Assembly (NCBI RefSeq): GCF_023516615.1
Contig: NZ_JAMGBF010000046.1
Location: 1 to 64,000, forward strand
DNA length: 64,000 nt
Direction of reading: 5' to 3'
Source: Streptomyces panaciradicis
Lineage (GTDB): Bacteria > Actinomycetota > Actinomycetes > Streptomycetales > Streptomycetaceae
The notes below the pieces were generated by a model. It saw nothing but the letters and a program-made list of their open reading frames with translations, was not told where the DNA came from and did no database searches. This document shows positions 32,764 to 41,437 of the stretch, one piece after another (the stretch's first letter is position 1; the number at the start of each line of letters is the position of its first letter). Made by a program: the position numbers and the translations under genes.

Positions 32764-33978
32764 ATGCGTGTACTGCTCGTGGGTGCCGGCGGTGTCGGCA
32801 CCGCCATCACCCGGATCGCGGCCCGCCGCCGCTTCTTCGACGCGATGGTCGTGGCCGACTTCGACCCGGCCCGCGCCGAGGCGGCCGTGGCCGCGGTCGG
32901 CGACGACCGGTTCGCCGCGGCCCAGGTGGACGCGAGCGACGAGGCGGCGGTGACCGGGCTGCTGCGCCGGCACGCCTGTGACGTGCTGCTCAACGCCACC
33001 GACCCGCGGTTCGTGATGCCGCTGTTCCGGGCGGCCCGCGCCGCCGACGCCACTTATGTCGACATGGCGATGTCGCTGTCCCACCCGCACCCCGAGCAGC
33101 CGTACACCGAGTGCGGGGTCAAGCTCGGCGACGACCAGTTCGCGCTGGCCGGGGAGTGGGAGAAGGCGGGCGCGCTGGCTCTGGTGGGCATGGGCGTGGA
33201 GCCCGGACTGTCCGACGTCTTCGCGCGCTACGCCGCCGACGAACTCTTCGACGAGATCGAGGAGATCGGCGTCCGCGACGGCGCGAACCTCACCGTCGAC
33301 GGCTACGACTTCGCCCCGTCCTTCAGCATCTGGACCACGATCGAGGAGTGCCTCAACCCGCCGGTCGTCTACGAGGAAGGGCGCGGCTGGTTCACCACGG
33401 AGCCGTTCAGCGAGCCGGAGGTCTTCGACTTCCCCGAGGGCATCGGCCCCGTCGAGTGCGTGAACGTCGAGCACGAGGAGGTGCTGCTGGTCCCGCGCTG
33501 GGTCGACGCCGGCCGGGTGACCTTCAAGTACGGCCTGGGCAAGGAGTTCATCGACACGCTCAGGACGCTGCACCTGCTGGGCCTGGACAGCACCGCGCCG
33601 GTGACCGTGCCGAGCCCGGCCGGACCGGTGGCGGTCTCGCCCCGGGACGTCGTCGCCGCGTGCCTGCCCGACCCGGCGACGCTCGGCGAGCGGATGCACG
33701 GCAAGACCTGCGCGGGCACCTGGGTCCGGGGCACCAAGGACGGGGCGCCCCGCGAGGTGTACATCTACCACGTGGTCGACAACCAGTGGTCCATGAAGGA
33801 GTACGGCAGCCAGGCCGTCGTCTGGCAGACGGCCGTGAACCCGGTCGTCGCCCTCGAACTCCTCGCCGGCGGCGCCTGGTCGGGCTCCGGCGTCCTCGGC
33901 CCGGAGGCGTTCCCGGCCCGCCCGTTCCTGGATCTGCTCACGGCCTACGGCTCGCCGTGGGGCATCCGGGAGCAATGA
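32764..33978 (+). CDS. Saccharopine dehydrogenase family protein
   Basis: A 404-residue oxidoreductase. The N-terminal Rossmann motif is RVLLVGAGGVGTAITRIAAR with VVADFD ending strand 2, and VLLNATDPRFVMPLFRAAR follows. The C-terminal domain has VEPGLSDVFARY and YIYHVVDNQWSMKEYGSQAV, as in actinobacterial lysine-related dehydrogenases. It probably acts on a lysine-derived amino acid, which fits the nearby LysE/ArgP pair, though the substrate is not proven. ATG 32764 follows GGGAG by 7 bases and starts exactly at the Rossmann strand. Confidence 0.87.
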   Translation: MRVLLVGAGGVGTAITRIAARRRFFDAMVVADFDPARAEAAVAAVGDDRFAAAQVDASDEAAVTGLLRRHACDVLLNATDPRFVMPLFRAARAADATYVDMAMSLSHPHPEQPYTECGVKLGDDQFALAGEWEKAGALALVGMGVEPGLSDVFARYAADELFDEIEEIGVRDGANLTVDGYDFAPSFSIWTTIEECLNPPVVYEEGRGWFTTEPFSEPEVFDFPEGIGPVECVNVEHEEVLLVPRWVDAGRVTFKYGLGKEFIDTLRTLHLLGLDSTAPVTVPSPAGPVAVSPRDVVAACLPDPATLGERMHGKTCAGTWVRGTKDGAPREVYIYHVVDNQWSMKEYGSQAVVWQTAVNPVVALELLAGGAWSGSGVLGPEAFPARPFLDLLTAYGSPWGIREQ

Positions 33979-34089
33979 ACACCGTTTCTCTGCAACTTCC
34001 TTCGTTTCACATGCGCATCGACAGGTGACCCGAAAGCGAGTAAGCCATTCGCGAGGGCACGATGACTTTCGATCGCAGGTGACTTTTTC

Positions 34090-34344
34090 ATGGACTACTG
34101 GCGAGACCAGGCCGCGTGCCGCAACGAGGACCCCGAGCTGTTCTTCCCGATCGGCACCTCCGGCCCCGCGTTGATGCAGACCGCACAGGCCAAGGCGGTG
34201 TGCGCCCGCTGCCCGGTGCAGGAGCAGTGCCTGGAGTGGGCGCTGGAGCACGGCGAGATCCTGGGTGTGTGGGGCGGCACCGGTGAGAACGAACGGCGCG
34301 CCCTGCAGCGCAGGCGTCGGCGGACGGCCGCGAGCAACGGCTGA
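34090..34344 (+). CDS. WhiB-family iron-sulfur regulator (WblE/WhiB1-like)
   Basis: An 84-residue protein with the four [4Fe-4S] cysteines C10, C38, C41 and C47 (AACRNED, CARCPVQEQC), the GVWGGTGENERR turn and a basic tail RRRRRTAASNG for DNA contact. It is closest in layout to WhiB1/WblE. These proteins bind the principal sigma factor and respond to NO or O2. AGGTGA lies 7 bases before the ATG. Direct copies of TGACTTT occur at 34063-34069 and 34080-34086, just upstream. It is convergent with the histidine kinase gene. Confidence 0.93.
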   Translation: MDYWRDQAACRNEDPELFFPIGTSGPALMQTAQAKAVCARCPVQEQCLEWALEHGEILGVWGGTGENERRALQRRRRRTAASNG

Positions 34345-34356
34345 CCGGGGGCGCGA

Positions 34357-36180
34357 TCAGCGTCCGGGCATCCCGGTTCCCGGCAGGCGGAGGGTGAACG
34401 TCGCTCCCCTGCCGGGTTCGCTCTGCGCCGTGGCCGTTCCGCCGTGCGCGGCGATCAGGTGGCGGACGATGGCCAGACCGAGGCCGCTGCCTCCGGTGCG
34501 TCTGCTGCGCGACTTCTCCGCGCGCCAGAACCGCTCGAACACATGCGGCAGATCCTCGGCGGCGATGCCGCTGCCGGTGTCCGTGACGGTGAAGACGGCG
34601 TCGTCGCCGTCGCGTCGGGCGGCCACCGTGACCGTGCCGCCCGCCGGGGTGTGCCGCAGCGCGTTGGAGACCAGGTTGCCGAGCGCCTGCCGCATGCGTA
34701 CCGGGTCGGCGTCCAGCCACGGATCGCCGCCCACGTCGGTGCGCACCTCGACGTCCGCGGTGACGGCCGCGACGCGGTGGGCGGCGGCGACCTGGTCGAG
34801 GAGTTCCGCGGCGCGCACCGGCTCCCGGTGCAGGCGCAGGGTGCCCGCGTCGGCGGCGGCGAGGTCCTGCAGATCGTCGATGATGCGCTGGAGCACCAGC
34901 GACTCCTCGTGCAGGGAGCCGAGCAGGGCGGGGTCGGGGTCGACGACGCCGTCCCGGGTGACCTCCAGCCAGCCGCGGATGTTGGTGAGCGGGCTGCGCA
35001 GTTCGTGCGCGATGTCGCTGACCATGGCCTTGCGCTGCTCCTCCAGGCGTTCCCGGCGCTCGGTGAGGTCGTTGAAGGCCTCCGCGAGGATGCCGGTCTC
35101 GTCCCGCGTCGTCACCGGGACCCGTACATGCAGCTCCGGGGGCTGCTGGGCGGCCGCCGTGAGCGCCCGCAGTGGGCGCACCAGCCGGGTGGCGACGACG
35201 GCCGTGACCGCGACGGTGACGGCGAGGACCAGACCGACGACACCGACGATCTTGGCCTTGTTGGCCGGGGACATGTCGAAGCGGGGCGGGGTCGTCTCGT
35301 CGCCGCCCAGGTACAGGTCGGCCACGGGGGCGACGTACGGGTCGAGTTGGGCGCGCAGGGCGTCGTCGGTACAGGCCTGTGCGGTCTTCACGTCCGTCGT
35401 GTCGCCCGCCTTGGCGTACTTGCCGATGACGTAGCGGCTCAGCGGGTCCCTGCCGGTGGTGTTGATGAACAGGTACAGCCGTGAGCCCTTTCCCCAGCCG
35501 TGTGCGCGCAGACAGGCGAGGGAGGCGTCGCTGAGCGCGTCCAGGGCCTTGCGCTCGGTCCGCACGGGTGTGTTCAGACCGTAGCCGCACTCGTCGGGCA
35601 GGGTCTGGGAGGCGTCCTTGCCGTCCTGGTCGAGCAGCACCGCCCGGCCGCTGGGGATGTGCACGAGCTTGGTGTCGATGCCGTACCGGGTGAAGCAGAG
35701 GCGGAGTTTGCGGGTCGTCGTGTCCAGGTCGGCGCGTTCGCGGGCCGTGAGCCGGTACGGTCCCACAGCGCGCGGGTCGACGCCCCTGAGCTGTGCGCCG
35801 GTCTGGGTGTAGGTGTCGGTGTGCAGGGGGTCGACGGTGGCGGCTGCGCCGAGCGGCAGTGCGGTGCCCTTGCGCGCGGAGTCGGCGATGGGGGCGCGGT
35901 CGGGGGTGGTCAGGGCGATGCGCCGCCCCGTGCGGGTGGCGAGGCGGTCGACGAGGGGCTGCACACCCTTCCACTGCGGATGGGTGGCCGCGTACCCGCT
36001 GAGCTCGGCGAGGATCTTCATGTCGTCGGCGAGGTCCTGGCCCTGTTCCTCGCGCAGGGCGCGGGTGGTGGTCTCCACCGCCAGCCAGGTCGTGGCCGCC
36101 ACCGAGCAGACCGCGATGAGAGCGGAGGCGAACAGCAGCCGCACCAGCAGGCGTTTGCGCAGCGGTATGCGGCGCTTCAC
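34357..36180 (-). CDS. Sensor histidine kinase with four-cysteine extracellular domain
   Basis: A 607-residue membrane kinase: TM1 about 12-34, extracellular domain 37-308, TM2 309-333, HAMP 334-385, HisKA with His392 (VSDIAHELRSPLTNI), HATPase with NLVSNALRHT, DTGSGIAAEDLPHVFERFWR and GGSGLGLAIV. The extracellular part has four Cys (162, 198, 223, 270), probably two disulfides. The GTG start overlaps the response regulator stop (GTGA). It is the last gene of an operon with the response regulator and an L,D-transpeptidase. Signal unknown. Confidence 0.92.
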   Translation of the reverse strand: MKRRIPLRKRLLVRLLFASALIAVCSVAATTWLAVETTTRALREEQGQDLADDMKILAELSGYAATHPQWKGVQPLVDRLATRTGRRIALTTPDRAPIADSARKGTALPLGAAATVDPLHTDTYTQTGAQLRGVDPRAVGPYRLTARERADLDTTTRKLRLCFTRYGIDTKLVHIPSGRAVLLDQDGKDASQTLPDECGYGLNTPVRTERKALDALSDASLACLRAHGWGKGSRLYLFINTTGRDPLSRYVIGKYAKAGDTTDVKTAQACTDDALRAQLDPYVAPVADLYLGGDETTPPRFDMSPANKAKIVGVVGLVLAVTVAVTAVVATRLVRPLRALTAAAQQPPELHVRVPVTTRDETGILAEAFNDLTERRERLEEQRKAMVSDIAHELRSPLTNIRGWLEVTRDGVVDPDPALLGSLHEESLVLQRIIDDLQDLAAADAGTLRLHREPVRAAELLDQVAAAHRVAAVTADVEVRTDVGGDPWLDADPVRMRQALGNLVSNALRHTPAGGTVTVAARRDGDDAVFTVTDTGSGIAAEDLPHVFERFWRAEKSRSRRTGGSGLGLAIVRHLIAAHGGTATAQSEPGRGATFTLRLPGTGMPGR

Positions 36181-36884
36181 GGCCGGCCGCCGCTGAGCTT
36201 GTAGCCCACCCCGAACACCGTCAGCAGCCGGACCGGCCGGCGCGGGTCGGCCTCGATCTTCTTGCGCAGGTTCATGATGTGCACGTCGACGGCGCGCTCG
36301 GTGGAGGACCGGTCGAAGCCGCGGGTGGCCTGCAGCAACTGCCGCCGGGTGAAGACGCGTTCCGGCTCGCCGGCCATGGCCAGCAGAATCTGGAACTCGG
36401 CCGGCGTGCACTCCACCGGCTCGCCGTCACAGCGCACCTCGTGCCGCTCCGGGTCGACGGCGAGGCCGGCCGCGCGGATCACGGGATCCTCGCGCACGCT
36501 CGCCGGGCGCCCGCTGCGCCGCAGCACCGTGCGGATCCGGGCCATCAGCTCGCGCGGACTGTAGGGCTTGGTCATGTAGTCGTCCGCCCCCAGCTCCAGG
36601 CCGAGCAGGACGTCGTCCTCCTCGGAGCGGGCGGTCAGCATCAGCACCGGGATGCCGTCGCCGTCGGGGTCCGATCCGCGCAGCACCCGGCACACGCCGA
36701 AGCCGTCGACCACGGGCAGCATCAGGTCGAGGACGACGAGGTCGGGTCTCAGCCGCCGGGCGGCGTCCAGCGCCGCCGCACCGTCGTGCACGACGGTGGC
36801 CGTGTGTCCCTCGGCCAGCAGGGAGCGGCGTATGAGTTCGGCCTGCATCTCGTCGTCCTCGGCGACCAGCACATGTGCGCACAC
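36177..36884 (-). CDS. OmpR-family response regulator
   Basis: A 235-residue regulator. Receiver domain 1-120 has the acidic pair in AEDDE, phospho-acceptor Asp53 (LVVLDLMLPVVDGFG), Thr in LMLTARSEE and Lys in MTKPYSPREL. The winged-helix output domain (about 130-232) has RQLLQATRGF and STERAVDVHIMNLRKKIE with GVGYKL. The start GTG 36884 has AGGA about 9 bases upstream. Coupled by 4 bases to the kinase. The gap to the L,D-transpeptidase gene is only 19 bases, so the three genes are probably one transcript. Confidence 0.93.
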   Translation of the reverse strand: MCAHVLVAEDDEMQAELIRRSLLAEGHTATVVHDGAAALDAARRLRPDLVVLDLMLPVVDGFGVCRVLRGSDPDGDGIPVLMLTARSEEDDVLLGLELGADDYMTKPYSPRELMARIRTVLRRSGRPASVREDPVIRAAGLAVDPERHEVRCDGEPVECTPAEFQILLAMAGEPERVFTRRQLLQATRGFDRSSTERAVDVHIMNLRKKIEADPRRPVRLLTVFGVGYKLSGGRP

Positions 36885-36903
36885 GCGGCGGAATCCTAGG
36901 CGC

Positions 36904-37665
36904 TCAGCGGGCGAGGGCGTCCGCGTCGCCCATCACGACGACGGGGTGGCGGCCGGGGTCGAGGGCGCGCAGCAGCTCCTTCATGTGCTGCTCGGCGATG
37001 CTGACGCAGCCGTGGGTGGGGCCGCCGTGGTCCACGTGGATCCAGACGCCGCCGCCCCGCCTCGCGCCGAGCGGACGGGTCCAGTCGAGGGGTGAAGTGC
37101 CCGGCCTGCGGTTGTAGTTGATGGCGACGACATAGTCGAAGGAGCCCGCGAGGGACTCCCCCTCGAAGCCGGTGCCGGGCGAGGTGAAGCCCCAGGAGTG
37201 GTGGTACGGCAGCCGGGTGCCGGGGTCGGCGCGCAGGCCGCCCGCGTCGGTGAGGCCGTAGACGCCGATGGGTGAGCGCAGGTCGCCGGCCATGTGGTGG
37301 TCGCTCCAGCCGCGCAGGGCGTTGTGCGCGGGCCATGTCGCCTCGGCCCGCCAGCCGGTGGCGGTGCGCTCGTACAGGACGACCGTGGAGAGCGGGGAGT
37401 TCCTGCCTCTGCCGGTCACGACGACGGCCTGCCGGGCCGAGGCGGGTATCGCGGCCAGCGTCTTGGGTCCCAGTCCGGGCAGGCCGCTCGGGGCGGACTC
37501 GGCGGTCGTCGCCGAGGAGGGCTCGGGGACCGGTACGGCCGGGGAGGTCGTCCCGGGCGCGGCCGCGCCGGAGGGGTGGCCCGGCGAGGCCACGGCCCCG
37601 CCGCCGCATCCCGTCAGCAGAAGGGACGCGGCGAGCAGGACGCCGTGGTGTCTGCGCGTGATCAT
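36904..37665 (-). CDS. Lipoprotein L,D-transpeptidase-like (YkuD) protein
   Basis: A 253-residue protein with a lipoprotein signal MITRRHHGVLLAASLLLTGC (lipid-modified Cys20), a Pro/Ser/Thr-rich linker to about residue 70 and a YkuD catalytic domain. HGGPTHGCVSI holds the catalytic His and Cys220. YkuD enzymes make or edit 3-3 peptidoglycan cross-links outside the membrane. AGGA lies 7 bases before the ATG. It precedes the two-component genes by 19 bases, which suggests envelope sensing linked to cross-linking. Confidence 0.87.
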   Translation of the reverse strand: MITRRHHGVLLAASLLLTGCGGGAVASPGHPSGAAAPGTTSPAVPVPEPSSATTAESAPSGLPGLGPKTLAAIPASARQAVVVTGRGRNSPLSTVVLYERTATGWRAEATWPAHNALRGWSDHHMAGDLRSPIGVYGLTDAGGLRADPGTRLPYHHSWGFTSPGTGFEGESLAGSFDYVVAINYNRRPGTSPLDWTRPLGARRGGGVWIHVDHGGPTHGCVSIAEQHMKELLRALDPGRHPVVVMGDADALAR

Positions 37666-37706
37666 GAACGCATCCTGACGCAGACATGTAAGGAACTGGT
37701 CAGGAA

Positions 37707-39110
37707 CTACGCCCTGTTCGGCTTGCCCGGCGCATAGAGCCAGGTCTGGAACAGGCTGTTCAGGTCCTTGCCGGACTCCTGTCGGGCCAGGTTCACGAAC
37801 TGCTCCGTCGTGCCGTGCCCGCCCCGGTGCCGGGCGGCCCAGTGGCGCAGGATGCGGAAGAACACCGGATCGCCGACGGCCCGGCGCAGTTCGTGCAGGG
37901 CCATGGCGCCGCGGGCGTAGACGGGGGTGCCGAAGATGTTCTTGCCGCTGCCGGGGTCGCCGGGCGGGAAGGCCCACAGGCCGTCGCTCGCGGGGCGCGC
38001 GTAGAGGGTGTCGAAGATCTTCTGGGCGGTGGGGGCGCCGTGCTGCTCGCCGTAGAGCCACTCGGCGTACGTGGCGAAGCCCTCGTTGAGCCAGATGTCC
38101 TTCCAGGAGGTCAGGGAGACGGAGTCGCCGAACCACTGGTGGGCGTTCTCGTGGACGAGGGTGCCGAGGTCGGGTGCCTGGTCGTACAGGGGCCGCGACT
38201 GGGTCTCCAGGGCGTAGCCGACGTGCGCCCTGTCGACGATCGAGCCCGCGTCACGGAACGGGTAGGGCCCGAAGACCTTGCTCTCCCACTCGAGGACGGA
38301 CGGGAGTTGCTTCAGCACGGGTGCGGCGGCGGCCGCCTCGCGCGGATCGACGGCGTTGTAGACGTGCAGGCCGTCGCGGGTGGTGTACTGCTCGACCTTG
38401 AACGTGCCGACGGTCGCGGTGGCCAGGTAGGCGGCCATGGGTTCGGTCTGGCGCCAGTGGAAGGTGGTGCGGCGGTGCGCGGTGCGCCGGCTCAGCAGCC
38501 GGCCGTTGGAGACGGCGGTGCGGCCCTTGGGGACGGTGATCGTGATGTCGTACGACGACTTGTCCTTGGGGTGGTTGTTCGCCGGGAACCAGGTCATCGC
38601 GCCCTGCGGCTCCCCGGCGACGAAGGCGCCGTCGTCGGTGGCGATCCAGCCGTCGGCCGAACCGTCGGGATCGGTCACCTTCCTGGGAACGCCGCTGTAG
38701 GTGACCTTCACCCGGAACTCCTGGCCCGGACGGAGGCTTCGGCGCGGGGTGACGACGAGCTCCTGGCCGTCGCGACGGAAGCGGGCGGCGGCGCGGCCGA
38801 CCGTCAGGCCGGTGACCTTCAGTCCCTTGAAGTCGAGGTCGAAGCGGGACAGGCGCTGGGTGGCGCGGGCGGTGAGGACCGCGGTGCCGTCCAGGTGGCG
38901 GCTGCCGGTGTCGTAACGGAGCGTCAGGTCGTAGTGCTCGACGTGGTAGCCGCCGTTGCCGGCCAGCGGGAAGTACGGGTCGCCGACGCCGGAGGTGCCG
39001 GCGGTGTCGGCGACCGCCGTTCCGGCTCCGGCGAGCAGCGCCGCGACGGCGACGGGGACCGTCAAGGCCGTGGTGGTACGTCTGGCGGCCTGTCGGCGGG
39101 ATGGGCTCAC
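37707..39110 (-). CDS. Secreted M1-family metallopeptidase
   Basis: A 467-residue exported aminopeptidase-like protein. Signal peptide about 1-35 (twin-arginine-like RRQAARRTT, then a hydrophobic stretch, AVADTAG). The substrate loop is GEPQGAMTWFPANNHP, and the zinc site is HENAH (His320, Glu321, His324) with Glu343 in LNEGFATYAEW. It has the N-terminal and catalytic domains but no long C-terminal helical domain, so it is a short M1 protein. AAGGAG lies 5 bases before the GTG. It is 41 bases upstream of the L,D-transpeptidase gene. Confidence 0.92.
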   Translation of the reverse strand: MSPSRRQAARRTTTALTVPVAVAALLAGAGTAVADTAGTSGVGDPYFPLAGNGGYHVEHYDLTLRYDTGSRHLDGTAVLTARATQRLSRFDLDFKGLKVTGLTVGRAAARFRRDGQELVVTPRRSLRPGQEFRVKVTYSGVPRKVTDPDGSADGWIATDDGAFVAGEPQGAMTWFPANNHPKDKSSYDITITVPKGRTAVSNGRLLSRRTAHRRTTFHWRQTEPMAAYLATATVGTFKVEQYTTRDGLHVYNAVDPREAAAAAPVLKQLPSVLEWESKVFGPYPFRDAGSIVDRAHVGYALETQSRPLYDQAPDLGTLVHENAHQWFGDSVSLTSWKDIWLNEGFATYAEWLYGEQHGAPTAQKIFDTLYARPASDGLWAFPPGDPGSGKNIFGTPVYARGAMALHELRRAVGDPVFFRILRHWAARHRGGHGTTEQFVNLARQESGKDLNSLFQTWLYAPGKPNRA

Positions 39111-39266
39111 ATGCGCTCCTTGGGGGGTGGCGAGTGACAGATCCGCCCCAGGCTAGGGTGCCGGGCCTCCCGCTTTCCTCCTCCTTTCGGTCAAGTCGCC
39201 CAGGATCACCCGACGCTCCCCGACTACGCTCGACGTCACCCGCCGTCACCGGAGGAAGAGGCCGAA

Positions 39267-39626
39267 GTGAGCGTTCGCCTGCGCCGCGTCTACGAACCGC
39301 CCGAGCCCGACGACGGGGTCCGCGTCCTGGTCGACCGGTTGTGGCCGCGTGGTCTGTCCAAGGACGCGGCGCACGTCGACGAGTGGCCCAAGGCCCTGAC
39401 CCCGTCGACCGAACTGCGCCGCTGGTACCACGCGGGAGAGGGCTCCTACGAGGAGTTCGGCAGCCGGTACGAGGCGGAGCTGGAGGCTCCCGAGGCGGCC
39501 GGACTCCTCGACCGTGTGCGGATGTTGTCGGAGGAGGGGCCGGTGACGCTGCTGACCTCAGCCAAGGACCCCGAGCACAGTCACGCCGCCGTGCTGGTCC
39601 GCCTGCTCACCTCCCGTTCCAGGTAG
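39267..39626 (+). CDS. DUF488 family protein
   Basis: A 119-residue protein: VRLRRVYEPPEPDDGVRVLV, DRLWPRGLSKDAAHVDEW and VTLLTSAKDPEHSHAAVL are the DUF488/YeaO signatures. Some relatives bind heme or act as uncharacterised enzymes, but no function is established. The GTG start has GGAGGAAGAGG upstream. The last 46 bases overlap the convergent GMC oxidoreductase gene. Confidence 0.88.
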   Translation: MSVRLRRVYEPPEPDDGVRVLVDRLWPRGLSKDAAHVDEWPKALTPSTELRRWYHAGEGSYEEFGSRYEAELEAPEAAGLLDRVRMLSEEGPVTLLTSAKDPEHSHAAVLVRLLTSRSR

Positions 39627-41437
39627 TTCTCCGTGACGGCCAGCGCGGCCGCCATGATGCTCAGCTGCGGGTTCACCTCCGGGCAGCCCGGCAGCACGGA
39701 GGCGTCCACCACGAGGACGCCGTGCACGCCCCTCAGCCGCCCTTCGGGGTCGGCGGGGGCCCGTTGCGGATCGCCGCCCGCGGCGACCGTGCCGGTCGGG
39801 TGGAAGGCCGACAGGTGCAGATCGCGCGGGGTCAGGGTGGCGAGCACGGAGTCCAGTTCGGTGGGCGTGTAGACGCGGGGCGCCCGCGGGATTCCGGTGA
39901 GGACCTCCTGGGCTCCGGCCGCGAAGAGGATCCGCCCCATGGCGCCCACGGCCTCGATCAGCCGGGCGCCGTCGCGGGGGTCGAGGCGGTAGCGCACGAG
40001 CGTCCGGTCGCGGCCGTGCACCCGGCCCGACGGCCGGTCGGCGATCATGGCGCCGAGGACCGCGAGCCGGTCGGCGGCCTCCAGTTCGCGGCGCAGGGGG
40101 CGGCCCAGGCCGGGCAGTACGAAGCTGCTCATGCCGGGCGGGCTCGCGGTCGCCTCGATCAGGATGCCGCGCGAGTGCAGTTCCTCCACGCCCACGCTCT
40201 GCAGAACGCCCGACCAGGAGGTGACCGGTTCGGCGAAACGGCCCGCGACGCTGGTGGCGGGGTGGACGCTGAGGTTGCGGCCCAGCCGGGGGTGGCGGCC
40301 CAGGCCCGAGCGGCGCAGCAGCGCCGGGGTCTGCAGGGCGCCGGCGGCCGTGACGACCAGGGGGCTGAGGATCTCCAGTTCGCTGCCGTCGGCCCGGCGC
40401 GCAAGGACGCCCGCCGCCCGTGGCCCGCCCGGGAGGTCGCGGTCGAGGAGGACGCGCAGCACGCGGGCGCCGGTGACGATGCGTGCTCCCGCGGCGCACG
40501 CGTCGGGGAGTACGGACAGCTGGACGCTCTGTTTCGCCCCGGTGGGACAGCCCACCACGCACTGGCAGGAGCCCTTGCAGCCGGGGGCGTTGCGGCGCAG
40601 CGGTGCGGCCCGCCAGCCGAGCCGTTCGGCTCCGGCGAGTGCCAGCAGACCGTTGGCGCCGAGGACGTCGAGGGGCTGGGTGGCCACGCGCAGCGTGCGC
40701 TCGATCTCGTCGAGCCGGGCCGGCAGGCCGTCGGCGAGGTGGAAGCCGTACCGGCCGCTCCAGCGGTCGACGACATGGTCCGGAGTGCGGTAGCAGGTGC
40801 CGGAGTTGACGACGGTGGTGCCGCCGACGGCCCGTCCGACGGGCAGCAGGAGGGGCGGGTCGCCGAGGGCGGCGGTCGCGCCGCCGTCGCGGTACAGGTC
40901 GGTGAAGCGCTCCAGGGGTGCGCGGGTCCCGAAGGACGCCGTGGTGTGGTGCTCGCCCTCCTCCAGGACGACGACGTCGAGTCCGGCGCGCGCGAGGGTG
41001 CGGGCGGCGACCGCTCCGCCGGCGCCCGATCCCACGACGACCGCGTCGGCCCGGGTGCGGGTCGGCCACTCCGCTGCCGGGACGCAGTCCAGGGGCGGGT
41101 CGGCGGGGGCGGCGGACGGCCGGGGGGCCGGGGTGCGTTCGGTGGCCGCGGCGAGCAGGACGGGGACCTTCAGGAGGTCGAGGATCGGCAGGAGCCGGGG
41201 GCGGGCGGCGAGCGAGTCGAGGACCGCCTGCCGCTCGTCCGGTGTCAGGGCGTTCAGCCGGCGCCCGCTGTGCAGGACGGCGTAGGCGTCCACGGCGCCG
41301 GCTCCCGTGCGCACCGCGCCGCGCACGGGAGCCGGCAGTGCGGACAGGAACGCCTCCAGCCTCCCGGGCACACGGGCCGGCCACTCCTCCTCGCCGGTGT
41401 CGGCGAGCAGCGCGGCGACCAGCCCGGGCGCCGTCAC
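39581..41437 (-). CDS. GMC-family FAD oxidoreductase
   Basis: A 618-residue flavoprotein resembling long-chain alcohol or sterol oxidases. An N-terminal helical region precedes the FAD motif DAVVVGSGAGGAVAARTLARAGLDVVVLE (near 150). VGGTTVVNSGTCYRTP, then the Cys-rich CKGSCQCVVGCPTGAKQSV and the C-terminal HPTGTVAAGGDP and VNPQLSIMAAALAVTENYL with the catalytic His/Asn follow. The GTG start overlaps the stop of the upstream gene (GTGA). Part of a GntR-unknown-GMC operon. Substrate probably a hydrophobic alcohol. Confidence 0.87.
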   Translation of the reverse strand: MTAPGLVAALLADTGEEEWPARVPGRLEAFLSALPAPVRGAVRTGAGAVDAYAVLHSGRRLNALTPDERQAVLDSLAARPRLLPILDLLKVPVLLAAATERTPAPRPSAAPADPPLDCVPAAEWPTRTRADAVVVGSGAGGAVAARTLARAGLDVVVLEEGEHHTTASFGTRAPLERFTDLYRDGGATAALGDPPLLLPVGRAVGGTTVVNSGTCYRTPDHVVDRWSGRYGFHLADGLPARLDEIERTLRVATQPLDVLGANGLLALAGAERLGWRAAPLRRNAPGCKGSCQCVVGCPTGAKQSVQLSVLPDACAAGARIVTGARVLRVLLDRDLPGGPRAAGVLARRADGSELEILSPLVVTAAGALQTPALLRRSGLGRHPRLGRNLSVHPATSVAGRFAEPVTSWSGVLQSVGVEELHSRGILIEATASPPGMSSFVLPGLGRPLRRELEAADRLAVLGAMIADRPSGRVHGRDRTLVRYRLDPRDGARLIEAVGAMGRILFAAGAQEVLTGIPRAPRVYTPTELDSVLATLTPRDLHLSAFHPTGTVAAGGDPQRAPADPEGRLRGVHGVLVVDASVLPGCPEVNPQLSIMAAALAVTENYLEREVSRRTSTAA

